A DNA stretch of 64,000 nt from Nocardia transvalensis. GTDB taxonomy: Bacteria; Actinomycetota; Actinomycetes; Mycobacteriales; Mycobacteriaceae. Below the pieces are notes generated by a model that saw nothing but the letters and a program-made list of their open reading frames with translations, searched no databases and was not told where the DNA came from. The stretch spans positions 124,001-188,000 of the forward strand of contig NZ_JADLQQ010000008.1 of assembly GCF_015477765.1 (NCBI RefSeq). Reading direction: 5' to 3'. The translations under genes were made by a program, and so were the position numbers. Each line of letters begins with the position of its first letter. Positions within the stretch are counted from its first letter, which is position 1. Shown piece by piece: positions 52,473-60,467 of this stretch.

Positions 52473-53174
52473 ATGGAAGCCAGAATCGTCGGAACCGTCA
52501 TGCCGGTGCTCGAGGTCGGGCTCGATCCGGGCGAGGGCCTGGTCGCCGAGGCGGGACGCCTGTCGTGGATGACCGGGTCGATCCAGCTGCGGACCTCCTC
52601 GCGGGTCATGTCCGGCGGCATGTTCGGGGCGATGAAACGGGCCTTCGCCGGTGAGGGCTGGTTCATGACCGAGTACTCGGCCGCGCGCCATCCGGGCCTG
52701 GTCGCCTTCGCGGCCAAGCTACCGGGCCAGATCGTGCCGATCACGGTCCAGTCGGGCGCGGAATATCTGGTCCACCGAGACGGGTTCCTCTGCGGCACCA
52801 GCGATGTCCGGGTCTCTCTGAGCTTTCAGCGCCGGCTGGGCGCGGGCATCTTCGGCGGGACGGGCTTCACCCTGCAGCGGATCGGCGGCAACGGGCACGC
52901 GTGGGTCGAGCTGTCCGGCGAGGTCGTGACGTACGACCTGGCGCCCGGTGAGACGTTGCGGGTCCATCCCGGCCACGTCGGAATGTTCGAGGGGAGTGTC
53001 GACTTCGACATCACCATCATTCGCGGCATCCGCAACATCCTGTTCGGCGCCGACGGATTGTTCCTGGCCGCGCTCACCGGGCCGGGCCGGGTGTGGCTGC
53101 AATCGCTGACGATGAGCAATCTCGCCCAGGCCATCACCCCGTACCTGCCATTGCCCCAGCGCAACGAGCAGTAG
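52473..53174 (+). CDS. AIM24/TIGR00266 family protein
   Basis: 233 residues of the AIM24-like beta-rich fold: MPVLEVGLDPGEGLVAEAGRLSWMTG, then GTGFTLQRIGGNGHAWVELSGEVV and LRVHPGHVGMFEGSVDF. Members are widespread in bacteria and function is unknown. A TTG at 52470 precedes the ATG directly. Ends one base into the palindrome that precedes the HAD gene. Confidence 0.85.
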   Translation: MEARIVGTVMPVLEVGLDPGEGLVAEAGRLSWMTGSIQLRTSSRVMSGGMFGAMKRAFAGEGWFMTEYSAARHPGLVAFAAKLPGQIVPITVQSGAEYLVHRDGFLCGTSDVRVSLSFQRRLGAGIFGGTGFTLQRIGGNGHAWVELSGEVVTYDLAPGETLRVHPGHVGMFEGSVDFDITIIRGIRNILFGADGLFLAALTGPGRVWLQSLTMSNLAQAITPYLPLPQRNEQ

Positions 53175-53191
53175 TGCAAGAGGACTTGCAC
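53174..53191. promoter_or_regulatory. palindrome upstream of the HAD hydrolase gene
   Basis: GTGCAAG AGGA CTTGCAC, perfect 7-bp arms, starting on the last base of the AIM24 gene and ending six bases before the HAD gene's -10-like TAAGAAT (53198-53204). It could be an operator or a weak terminator for AIM24. Confidence 0.5.
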
Positions 53192-53210
53192 CATCGGTAA
53201 GAATGGGCCA

Positions 53211-54008
53211 GTGGACAGAGCACGCAGGCCCGAGCTGATAGCGCTGGATGTGGACGGCACCATCCTGCGGACCGGGGAGCCCATCAGCCCGCGGGTCCGC
53301 GACGCGGTGCGGGCGGCCGCCGCGGCCGGGGCGCACGTGGTGATCACCACCGGCCGCACACTGTTGGCGACCCGGCTGGTGGTGGAGGAACTGGGTCTGT
53401 GCGAGGGGCAGGCGCTGTGCTCCAATGGCGCTGTACACGCCGACATTTCGAGTTGGGAGCCGTTGGCGGCGCACACCTTCGATCCGGAACCCGCGGTCGC
53501 GGTGCTGCGCGAGATGTTCCCGGATATGGTGCTGTCGGTGGAGAAGGTCGGCGTCGGCACCTGGACCACCGGCTACTACCCGGGCAGCTTCCGCCTCGGC
53601 GAATTCCGCTTCGTCGAGGACCGGGAACTGAGTCTGGAACCGACCACCCGATTGAACGGCTGGTGGCCCGGCGGCACCCTCGCCGACATGATCGAACTAC
53701 TCGGCGAGCTGAACCTGCCGGGCGCAGGCTGGGTGCACGGCGAGCACGAGCCCTTCCTGGTCGCCTGCAAACAAGGCGTCTCCAAAGGCTGGGCCCTGGA
53801 ACGTCTGCGCCAGCAACTCGGCATCCCCCGCGAGGCCACCCTCGCCATCGGCGACGGCTACAACGACCGCGAAATGCTCACCTGGGCAGGCCATTCCGTA
53901 GCCATGGGCAATGCCGTGGCCCCCGTGCTCGAACTGGCCGACGAAATCACCGCCGACGTCGACGACGACGGTGTCGCCCGGGTCCTGGAGCGCTGGTTCG
54001 AAGTGTGA
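53211..54008 (+). CDS. HAD-IIB (Cof-type) phosphatase
   Basis: 265 residues. Motif I LIALDVDGTI with the nucleophilic Asp, motif II ITTGRT, motif III lysine around VSKGWAL and motif IV GDGYNDREML; the C2B cap lies between. Such enzymes dephosphorylate sugar phosphates, FMN or PLP precursors; the substrate is not clear. GTG 53211 has a TAAGAAT six bases upstream, so it is probably leaderless. Confidence 0.9.
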   Translation: MDRARRPELIALDVDGTILRTGEPISPRVRDAVRAAAAAGAHVVITTGRTLLATRLVVEELGLCEGQALCSNGAVHADISSWEPLAAHTFDPEPAVAVLREMFPDMVLSVEKVGVGTWTTGYYPGSFRLGEFRFVEDRELSLEPTTRLNGWWPGGTLADMIELLGELNLPGAGWVHGEHEPFLVACKQGVSKGWALERLRQQLGIPREATLAIGDGYNDREMLTWAGHSVAMGNAVAPVLELADEITADVDDDGVARVLERWFEV

Positions 54009-54076
54009 ACGACGGCATCGAGCCGGGCAAAGCCCTACAGTTGGGTGCGACGGCGGATCGATGCCAAGGAGTCACG

Positions 54077-54562
54077 GTGACGCGCTGGTTTGCACTGCAG
54101 TCGTGCGACGAGAAGTTCTTCGAGACCGCGCCGTTTCGGTTTCCCTACGATATCGATCTGCCCACCACGGCCGAGGACGTGTGGGGATGGCTGACCGCGG
54201 CGCGGCCACTGCAGGGATGTCGGCTGCTGTCCGATATCTCCTGGACCTCGCCGCTCGGGCCGCAGGCCACCCGCGTCGCCCGGCTGTTCGGCGGCCGGCT
54301 CACCATGCGGGAACGATTCTTCCGCTGGGAGGAGGGCCGACGGTACTCGTTCACCACCGAGGCCGCGACCCTGCCGCTGTTTCGCCGATTCGCCGAGGAC
54401 TGTCTGATCGAGCCCACCCCGACCGGCTCCCGGTTCACCTGGACCTTCGCCTTCCAGCCCCGGCCGGAGCTCACCGCGATCATGCGTCTGGGCACACCGC
54501 TGAGCCGGTTGATGTTCGACAGCTTTGCCCGTGACGCCCGTCGCCACTTCGCCAACACATGA
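54077..54562 (+). CDS. SRPBCC (START-like) family protein
   Basis: 161 residues of the polyketide-cyclase/START-like helix-grip fold: ETAPFRFPYDIDLPTTAEDVWGWLTAARPL, then RFFRWEEGRRYSFTTEAATLPLFRRFAEDCLIEP in parts. It likely binds a hydrophobic ligand. GTG 54077 is preceded by AAGGAG; a TACAGT -10-like hexamer lies about 30 bp upstream. The function is unknown. Converges on the chelatase gene with 3 bp between stops. Confidence 0.8.
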   Translation: MTRWFALQSCDEKFFETAPFRFPYDIDLPTTAEDVWGWLTAARPLQGCRLLSDISWTSPLGPQATRVARLFGGRLTMRERFFRWEEGRRYSFTTEAATLPLFRRFAEDCLIEPTPTGSRFTWTFAFQPRPELTAIMRLGTPLSRLMFDSFARDARRHFANT

Positions 54563-54565
54563 CCA

Positions 54566-55318
54566 TCAGGCGGCGTGGCTGTCGCGGTGCATCCCGACCG
54601 TGGCGGCCGCGGTGTAGCGGTGGTGGATCACTTCGGCCAGCAGCGGGTGAGTGCCGATCGGCTCGGCGTGTACCAGGTGAGGCGCGGCAGCCATGAGGCG
54701 GTCGGTGAGCAGGCCCGGGGCCAGGAACCAAGGTGCGACCACGATGCGGGTGCAGCCGCGAGCCTGGAGGCGCGAAACGGCCTGGGGGAGTGAGGGTTCG
54801 GTGGTGGCAAAGCAGACCGAGGTGCGCCAGCGGGTGCCGGTGGTGAGCAGGCGGCCCACGCGCTGGGTCCGGCGGTTGGCTTCGGCGGAGGAGGAACCGA
54901 CGGCGGCGACGGCGATGCCCAGCCCGGTGTCGTCCGGATCCGCGCCCGTCTCCAGGACGCGCTCGCGGAGGGCGGCGATCAGACGCGTGTCGGCGCCCAG
55001 CACATCGGCCTGTGTCAGCCGCAGACGCGGGTGCCGCGCCTGTGCCGTCGCCAGCAGTCCCGGCAGGTCGACCCGGGCGTGATAGGCGCTGCCCAACAGC
55101 AGCGGCACCACCACGGCTTCGCTATGCCCTTGCGCGGCAACGGCATCCACCACCCGGTCCACCGACGGCGTGCTCAGATCCAGGAACGCCAACCGGGTAT
55201 CGAGACCGGGGTGACGCGCGGCGAGATCGGTGACCACCGCCGAAACCGTCGCCGCCGAGCGCGGGTCGCGGCTGCCGTGCGCGACCGCGATCAAGGCGGG
55301 AGCGGCGCCCGAATTCAT
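54566..55318 (-). CDS. sirohydrochlorin chelatase (CbiX/SirB family)
   Basis: 250 residues with two CbiX halves: ALIAVAHGSRDPRSAATVSAVV with the metal-binding His, a LLLGSAYHARVDLP block, and a second half VVAPWFLAPGLLTDRL. It should insert Fe2+ into sirohydrochlorin to make siroheme, the cofactor of SirA encoded in the same operon; the syntenic mycobacterial gene is Rv2393. ATG 55318 starts one base after the cysN stop. Cobalt insertion is an alternative. Confidence 0.87.
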   Translation of the reverse strand: MNSGAAPALIAVAHGSRDPRSAATVSAVVTDLAARHPGLDTRLAFLDLSTPSVDRVVDAVAAQGHSEAVVVPLLLGSAYHARVDLPGLLATAQARHPRLRLTQADVLGADTRLIAALRERVLETGADPDDTGLGIAVAAVGSSSAEANRRTQRVGRLLTTGTRWRTSVCFATTEPSLPQAVSRLQARGCTRIVVAPWFLAPGLLTDRLMAAAPHLVHAEPIGTHPLLAEVIHHRYTAAATVGMHRDSHAA

Positions 55319-55319
55319 C

Positions 55320-56621
55320 TCACGCTCCGGCTTCGCTGCCGACCTCGACGGCGGTCAGGACGTCGCCGACCAGGCCCGCGGCCAGGGTGTTGCCGCCCGC
55401 CGGGTCGATGAGCAGGAAGCTGCCGGTATGGCGGTTGGTGCGGTAGTCGTCCGCGGCGATCGGGTCAGCGACGCGGACCGAGATGCGGCCGATATCGTTG
55501 AGCGCCAGCGACTCCGGGGACGGGTCGGCGGCCAGCTTCTGCTCGTCGAAGCGTTCGATGAGAGCGCCGACGATCGCCTGGGTGGTGCGGGTGCCGTGCT
55601 TGAGCAGCAGTCGCGCGCCGGGGCGCAGCGGCTTGTCGCCCAGCCAGCACACGGTGGCGTCGAACGAGTCGACCGGCTCGGGCGCGTCCGCGGATGCGGC
55701 GATGATGTCGCCGCGAGAGATGTCGACATCGTCGGCCAGGATCAGCGTGACGCTGCGGCCGGGCTGCGCCGACGGCAGCTCACCGTCGGCGGTGTCGATC
55801 CGCTCGACGGTGGTGCGGATACCGGAGGGCAGCACCACCACCTCGTCACCCTTGGACACCACCCCCGCGGCGACCTGGCCGGCGTACCCGCGGTAGTCCG
55901 GATATTCGGCGGTGCGCGGCCGGATCACGTACTGCACCGGGAATCGCAGCCCGATGGAATGCCGCCCCGAACTGTCGGCATCCACCGGCACCGCCTCCAG
56001 GTGCTCGATGAGCGAAGGCCCGTCGTAGAACGGGGTGTTGTCCGACCGGGAGGCGATATTGTCCCCGTGCAGCGCCGACACCGGAATCGCCACCACATCC
56101 TCGGCGGCCCAGCCGAGTGTGGTCGTCAGCTCCGCGAATTCGGCCGAGATCTTGTCGAATACCCCGGCCGCGTCGTCCACCAGGTCGATCTTGTTCACCG
56201 CGAGCACGAGTTTCGGCACACCCAGCAGCGCCATGACCGCGGCATGGCGGCGGGTCTGCTCGATCACACCCTTGCGGGCGTCGACGAGCAGGATCACCAG
56301 CTGCGCGGTGGACGCGCCCGACACCGTATTGCGGGTGTACTGCACATGCCCGGGAGTGTCGGCGAGCACGAAAGACCGTGTGGGCGTGGCGAAGTAGCGG
56401 TAGGCCACGTCGATGGTGATGCCCTGCTCCCGCTCGGCCCGCAGGCCGTCGACGAGCAGCGAAAGGTCCGGCGTGGCAAGGCCTTTGTCGACCGAGGCGC
56501 GCGTCACGGCGTCGATCTGGTCGGCCAGCACCGATTTGGTGTCGTAGAGCAGGCGTCCGACCAGTGTGGACTTGCCGTCGTCGACACTGCCGGCGGTGGC
56601 CAGTCTGAGTAGGTCGGACAT
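55320..56621 (-). CDS. cysN: sulfate adenylyltransferase subunit 1 (GTPase)
   Basis: 433 residues. GTPase motifs GSVDDGKST, DTPGH and NKIDL, then EF-Tu-like beta domains. It couples GTP hydrolysis to APS formation by CysD. There is no C-terminal APS kinase (CysC) domain, unlike the CysNC fusion of M. tuberculosis, matching the APS-type CysH next door. ATG 56621 overlaps the cysD stop (ATGA); the open frame upstream is antisense shadow of cysD's own frame. Confidence 0.94.
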   Translation of the reverse strand: MSDLLRLATAGSVDDGKSTLVGRLLYDTKSVLADQIDAVTRASVDKGLATPDLSLLVDGLRAEREQGITIDVAYRYFATPTRSFVLADTPGHVQYTRNTVSGASTAQLVILLVDARKGVIEQTRRHAAVMALLGVPKLVLAVNKIDLVDDAAGVFDKISAEFAELTTTLGWAAEDVVAIPVSALHGDNIASRSDNTPFYDGPSLIEHLEAVPVDADSSGRHSIGLRFPVQYVIRPRTAEYPDYRGYAGQVAAGVVSKGDEVVVLPSGIRTTVERIDTADGELPSAQPGRSVTLILADDVDISRGDIIAASADAPEPVDSFDATVCWLGDKPLRPGARLLLKHGTRTTQAIVGALIERFDEQKLAADPSPESLALNDIGRISVRVADPIAADDYRTNRHTGSFLLIDPAGGNTLAAGLVGDVLTAVEVGSEAGA

Positions 56622-57562
56622 CAGAAATAACCCTCTCGCTTGCGATCTTCCATCGCGGCCTCCGAGACCCGGTCGTCGCCTCGGGTCGCGCCGCGCTCGG
56701 TCAGCCGCGACGCGGCGACCTCGGCGAGGATGTCGGCATTGGTGGCGGCGGTGGAAAGGATTGCCCCCGTGGAGGATCCGTCGCCGACGGTGCGGTAGCG
56801 CACCGACCTGATCACCAGCTCCTCGCCCTCGGCCGGGCCACCCCATACGCCCGGCGTCATCCACATGCCGTCGTGCTGGTACACCGGCCGCTCGTGCGCG
56901 TAGTAGATGGTCGCCAGCTCGACGTTCTCCCGCGCGATGTAGCGCCAGATGTCGAGTTCGGTCCAGTTGCTCAGCGGGAACACCCGCACGTGCTCACCCG
57001 GCGCGTGCCGCCCGTTGTACAGGTTCCACAGCTCCGGCCGCTGCCGCTTGGGATCCCAGCGCCCGAACGCATCGCGCAGCGAGAAGATCCGCTCCTTGGC
57101 CCGCGAACGTTCCTCGTCGCGGCGGCCACCACCGAAGACCGCGTCGAAGCGATTGTCGGCGATGGCGTCCAGCAGCGGCACCGTCTGCAGCGGATTGCGG
57201 ATACCGTCGGGCCGCTCCTGCAGGCGCCCGTCGGCCAGATACTCCTCGACGCTGGCGACATGCAGGCGCAGCCCGTACTTGTCGACCACCTTGTCGCGGA
57301 ACTCCAGCACCTCCGGCAGATTGTGCCCGGTGTCGACGTGCAGCAGCGCGAACGGCAGCGGCGCGGGCCAGAACGCCTTGAGCGCCAGATGCAACAGCAC
57401 GGTGGAGTCCTTGCCGCCGGAAAACAAAATCACCGGCCGCTCGAACTCCCCCGCGACCTCGCGGAAGATATGGATCGACTCCGACTCCAGCGCGGCCAGA
57501 GTATCGAATTTCTCGAGCGAAGCGAGAACATCGAATGCAGTATCGGTGACTGTTGGATTCAT
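56621..57562 (-). CDS. cysD: sulfate adenylyltransferase subunit 2
   Basis: 313 residues; the ATP sulfurylase catalytic subunit, PP-loop SGGKDST (in VILFSGGKDSTVLLHLALKAF), LLHVDTGHNLPE, and GGGRRDEERSRAKERIFS. It makes APS from sulfate and ATP together with CysN. ATG 57562 overlaps the cysH stop (ATGA). The start is fixed by family homology (FDTLAALESESIHIFRE). Confidence 0.95.
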   Translation of the reverse strand: MNPTVTDTAFDVLASLEKFDTLAALESESIHIFREVAGEFERPVILFSGGKDSTVLLHLALKAFWPAPLPFALLHVDTGHNLPEVLEFRDKVVDKYGLRLHVASVEEYLADGRLQERPDGIRNPLQTVPLLDAIADNRFDAVFGGGRRDEERSRAKERIFSLRDAFGRWDPKRQRPELWNLYNGRHAPGEHVRVFPLSNWTELDIWRYIARENVELATIYYAHERPVYQHDGMWMTPGVWGGPAEGEELVIRSVRYRTVGDGSSTGAILSTAATNADILAEVAASRLTERGATRGDDRVSEAAMEDRKREGYF

Positions 57563-58275
57563 GAGGCGTGCAACCCGCATTCGGTCTTGGCGAGGCCGGC
57601 CCAACGGCCGCTTCGCGGATCGGCTCCCGGTTCCGGCTTCCGTGTGCACGGAGCGCAACCGATGGACGGATATCCCTCCTCCACAAGGGGATTGACGAGA
57701 ATGCCGTGCCGTTCGATATAGGCGGCCATCTCGTCGTCGGACCAGGCGGCGATCGGGTTGATCTTGACCAGCCCGAAGCCCTCGTCGAAGGAGATCAGGG
57801 GAGCGTTGGCGCGGGTCGGGGCCTCCACCCGCCGGATGCCGGTGACCCAGGCGTTGTAGCCGGACAGCGTGCGCCGCAACGGGACCACCTTGCGCAGGCG
57901 GCAGCACTCGTTGGGTTCGCGTGCGAACAGATCCTTGCCCAGCAGCGCATCCTGTTCGGCCACAGTGTGTTCCGGGGTCACATTGACGACGTTCACCCCG
58001 TAGACGGCCTCGACCGCATCCCGGGTGCCGATGGTTTCGGCGAAGTGGTAGCCGGTGTCGAGGAACAGCACATCCACACCGGGATGGACCTGCGCCGCCA
58101 GATGCACCAGCACGCCGTCCTGCATATTCGAGGCGACGATGTAGCCGGAACCGAAGGTGTCCTCGGTCCACCGCAGCAGCTCGGTCGCCGACGCCTCCGG
58201 ACCCAGTTGTGCCGCACCGTCTTCGGCGATCCGGCGGAGCCGGTCCTCGGATAGTTTTTCCACTGTGGTTGCCAT
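57559..58275 (-). CDS. cysH: adenylylsulfate (APS) reductase, CysH
   Basis: 238 residues. PAPS/APS reductase fold with YIVASNMQDGVLVHL and LFLDTGYHFAET. The two extra cysteine pairs, NECCRLRKV and IGCAPC, bind a [4Fe-4S] cluster and mark the APS-specific type; the catalytic Cys is in ECGLH at the C-terminus. It reduces APS to sulfite with thioredoxin. Fourteen bases separate it from the sirA stop. Confidence 0.95.
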   Translation of the reverse strand: MATTVEKLSEDRLRRIAEDGAAQLGPEASATELLRWTEDTFGSGYIVASNMQDGVLVHLAAQVHPGVDVLFLDTGYHFAETIGTRDAVEAVYGVNVVNVTPEHTVAEQDALLGKDLFAREPNECCRLRKVVPLRRTLSGYNAWVTGIRRVEAPTRANAPLISFDEGFGLVKINPIAAWSDDEMAAYIERHGILVNPLVEEGYPSIGCAPCTRKPEPGADPRSGRWAGLAKTECGLHAS

Positions 58276-58290
58276 AGCTGATGTCTCCCG

Positions 58291-60081
58291 TTACCGAAGG
58301 TCGGCCTCGTCGGCGCGGACAGCCCACTGCGCGAACCGCTCGCCCTCGTTGCGGTTCTTGACGAAGTTGCGCACCACGCGCTCGATGTAATCGCCGAGCT
58401 CGGCGCTGGTCACCTTGTGCTGGCGCAGTTTTCGACCGAACGCACTGTCGAGCCCGAGGCTGCCACCCAGGTGAACCTGGAAGCCCTCCACATGATTCCC
58501 GTCACCGTCGTCGACCAGCTGTCCCTTGAACCCGATATCGGCGATCTGGGCGCGGGCGCAGGAGTTGGGGCAGCCGTTGATATTGATGGTGATGGGCACG
58601 TCCAGCTGAGAGTTGATATCGGCCAGCCGCTGCTCGAGTTCGGGCGCGAGCGCCTGGGAACGCTTGCGGGTCTCCACGAACGACAGCTTGCAGAACTCGA
58701 TTCCGCTGCACGCCACCAGATTCCGGCGCCACAGCGACGGGCGGGCCTGCAGGCCCAGCGGTTCCAGCTCGTCGATCAGTTGCTCGACCTTGTCGTCGGG
58801 CACGTCGAGCACGACCAGCTTCTGGTAGGGGGTGAACCGCACGCGGTCGGAACCGGCCCGCTCGGCCGCATCGGCGACCTGAGAGAGGATGGTGCCCGAG
58901 ACGCGACCGGCGATGGGGGAGAAGCCGACCGCGTTGTGCCCGTTGCGCAGCTTCTGCACGCCGACGTGGTCGACGATCTGCGTGGGCTTGTCCGGAGCGG
59001 GGCCGTCGATCAGCTTGCGCTTCAGGTACTCGGTTTCGAGAACTTCGCGGAATTTTTCGATACCCCAGTCCTTGACCAGGAACTTGATCCGCGCCTTGGT
59101 GCGCAGCCGCCGGTAGCCGTAGTCGCGGTAGAGCGCGACGATGGCCTCCCACACATCGGGCACCTCGTCGAGCGGCACCCAGGCGCCGAGGCGCTGCGCC
59201 AGCATCGGATTGGTGGACAGGCCCCCGCCCACCCACACATCCAGGCCCGGGCCGTGCTCGGGATGGACGACGCCGATGAAGGCCACATCGTTGATCTCGT
59301 GCGCCACATCCTGCTGGCCGGAGATCGCGGTCTTGAACTTGCGGGGCAGATTCGAGTAGCGCTTGTCGCCGATGTAGCGGCGCACGATCTCATCGATCGC
59401 CGGAGTGGGGTCGATCACCTCGTTGACCGACTCCCCGGCCAGCGGCGAGCCGAGGACCACGCGCGGGCAGTCGCCGCACGCCTCGGTGGTCTTCAGGCCG
59501 ACCTCTTCGAGCCGCCGCCAGATCTCCGGGACGTTCTCGATCTCGATCCAGTGGTACTGGACGTTCTCGCGGTCGGACAGATCGGCGGTGTCGCGGGCGA
59601 ACTCGGTGGAGATCCCGGCGATCGTGCGCAGCTGGGCCAGGTTCAACGCACCGGCGTCGCAGCGCACCCGCATCATGAAGTAGCGGGCCTCGAGGATGTC
59701 GATGTTCTCGTCGCCGGTCCAGGTGCCGTCGTAGCCCTGCTCGCGCTGGGTGTAGAGGCCCCACCAGCGGAACCGGCCGCGCAGATCGGCCTTATCGATG
59801 GAGTCGAAACCGCCCTTGGAGTAGATGTTCTCGATACGGGCGCGGACGTTGAGCGGGTTGTCGTCCTTCTTGCTCTGCTCGTTCGGGTTGAGCGGTTCCC
59901 GGTAGCCGAGCGCCCACTGCCCCTCGGATTTGCGGCGGACCGGCTTGCCGGTGCGCTCGCGCGGACCGGCCGGGGCTTCGGTCCGTCGCGGACGGTCGGG
60001 GCGGACACGACGTTCCGAGGCGGGCCGCGGTGGACGAGCGGATTCGGGGGTGGTGTGACCGGCGTCGGTGCTCGACGTCAT
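58291..60081 (-). CDS. sirA: ferredoxin-dependent sulfite reductase
   Basis: 596 residues. Siroheme/[4Fe-4S] enzyme reducing sulfite to sulfide. Cluster ligands lie in ACSGIEFC and NGCPNSC. Tyr110 (WWGLYTQR) and Cys202 (EACGDC) align with the covalent Tyr-Cys pair reported in the M. tuberculosis enzyme (offset 41 at both positions). The first ~45 residues are a Pro/Arg-rich extension not needed for the fold. ATG 60081 follows CAGGAGCG. It leads the operon sirA-cysH-cysD-cysN-chelatase and is preceded by a Cys leader peptide. Confidence 0.95.
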   Translation of the reverse strand: MTSSTDAGHTTPESARPPRPASERRVRPDRPRRTEAPAGPRERTGKPVRRKSEGQWALGYREPLNPNEQSKKDDNPLNVRARIENIYSKGGFDSIDKADLRGRFRWWGLYTQREQGYDGTWTGDENIDILEARYFMMRVRCDAGALNLAQLRTIAGISTEFARDTADLSDRENVQYHWIEIENVPEIWRRLEEVGLKTTEACGDCPRVVLGSPLAGESVNEVIDPTPAIDEIVRRYIGDKRYSNLPRKFKTAISGQQDVAHEINDVAFIGVVHPEHGPGLDVWVGGGLSTNPMLAQRLGAWVPLDEVPDVWEAIVALYRDYGYRRLRTKARIKFLVKDWGIEKFREVLETEYLKRKLIDGPAPDKPTQIVDHVGVQKLRNGHNAVGFSPIAGRVSGTILSQVADAAERAGSDRVRFTPYQKLVVLDVPDDKVEQLIDELEPLGLQARPSLWRRNLVACSGIEFCKLSFVETRKRSQALAPELEQRLADINSQLDVPITININGCPNSCARAQIADIGFKGQLVDDGDGNHVEGFQVHLGGSLGLDSAFGRKLRQHKVTSAELGDYIERVVRNFVKNRNEGERFAQWAVRADEADLR

Positions 60082-60168
60082 GGGGTCGCTCCTGCGGGTG
60101 GTGATCAGGCCTTACGGCAGGCGGGAGGGGCTGGCTCACGCCTTCGGCAATTCAGCGGCCGGGGACAT

Positions 60169-60190
60169 CGGCGTCAGGACTGGGACGCCG
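60169..60190 (-). promoter_or_regulatory. hairpin between the Cys leader peptide and sirA
   Basis: CGGCGT ... ACGCCG, 6-bp arms with a 10-base loop, 24 bases after the leader stop. Possible part of the attenuation switch; alternatives were not folded. Confidence 0.35.
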
Positions 60191-60213
60191 GGAACCGGGG
60201 GACAGGGGCCGAG

Positions 60214-60306
60214 CTACCGGAGGCAATCCGGCAGACAGCTCGCGCTGCAGACACGCTTGAAGTCGACGTGACGACGCGCCACCAATCGCACTCCAAGTCC
60301 GGTCAT
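60214..60306 (-). CDS. Cys-containing leader peptide upstream of sirA
   Basis: 30 residues: MTGLGVRLVARRHVDFKR then VCSASCLPDCLR, with cysteines at 20, 24 and 28 just before the stop. The RRHVD segment recalls short putative leader peptides found before sulfur genes in actinobacteria. CACAAT (minus strand 60319-60314), seven bases before ATG 60306, suggests a leaderless transcript. The stop is 132 bases from sirA. In mycobacteria such peptides control sulfur operons by Cys-responsive attenuation; here the same role is inferred. Confidence 0.82.
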   Translation of the reverse strand: MTGLGVRLVARRHVDFKRVCSASCLPDCLR

Positions 60307-60467
60307 GAGCCTTATTGTGCCATGTCAGCGGGGTCGTTCCGACCATCCGCCCATATTTTCCGCTGAATCTCGGGAAATTCCCTGGACGGGTGATCGGATT
60401 TGTGAGATCGGTCATAGATCGACCCGGGCATACCGCACACCGTGGGGGCGGTCAGACTGGAACGGTG

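Noticed and set aside
58417..60366. 649-codon plus-strand frame
   Set aside because: Antisense to sirA, a well-supported gene.
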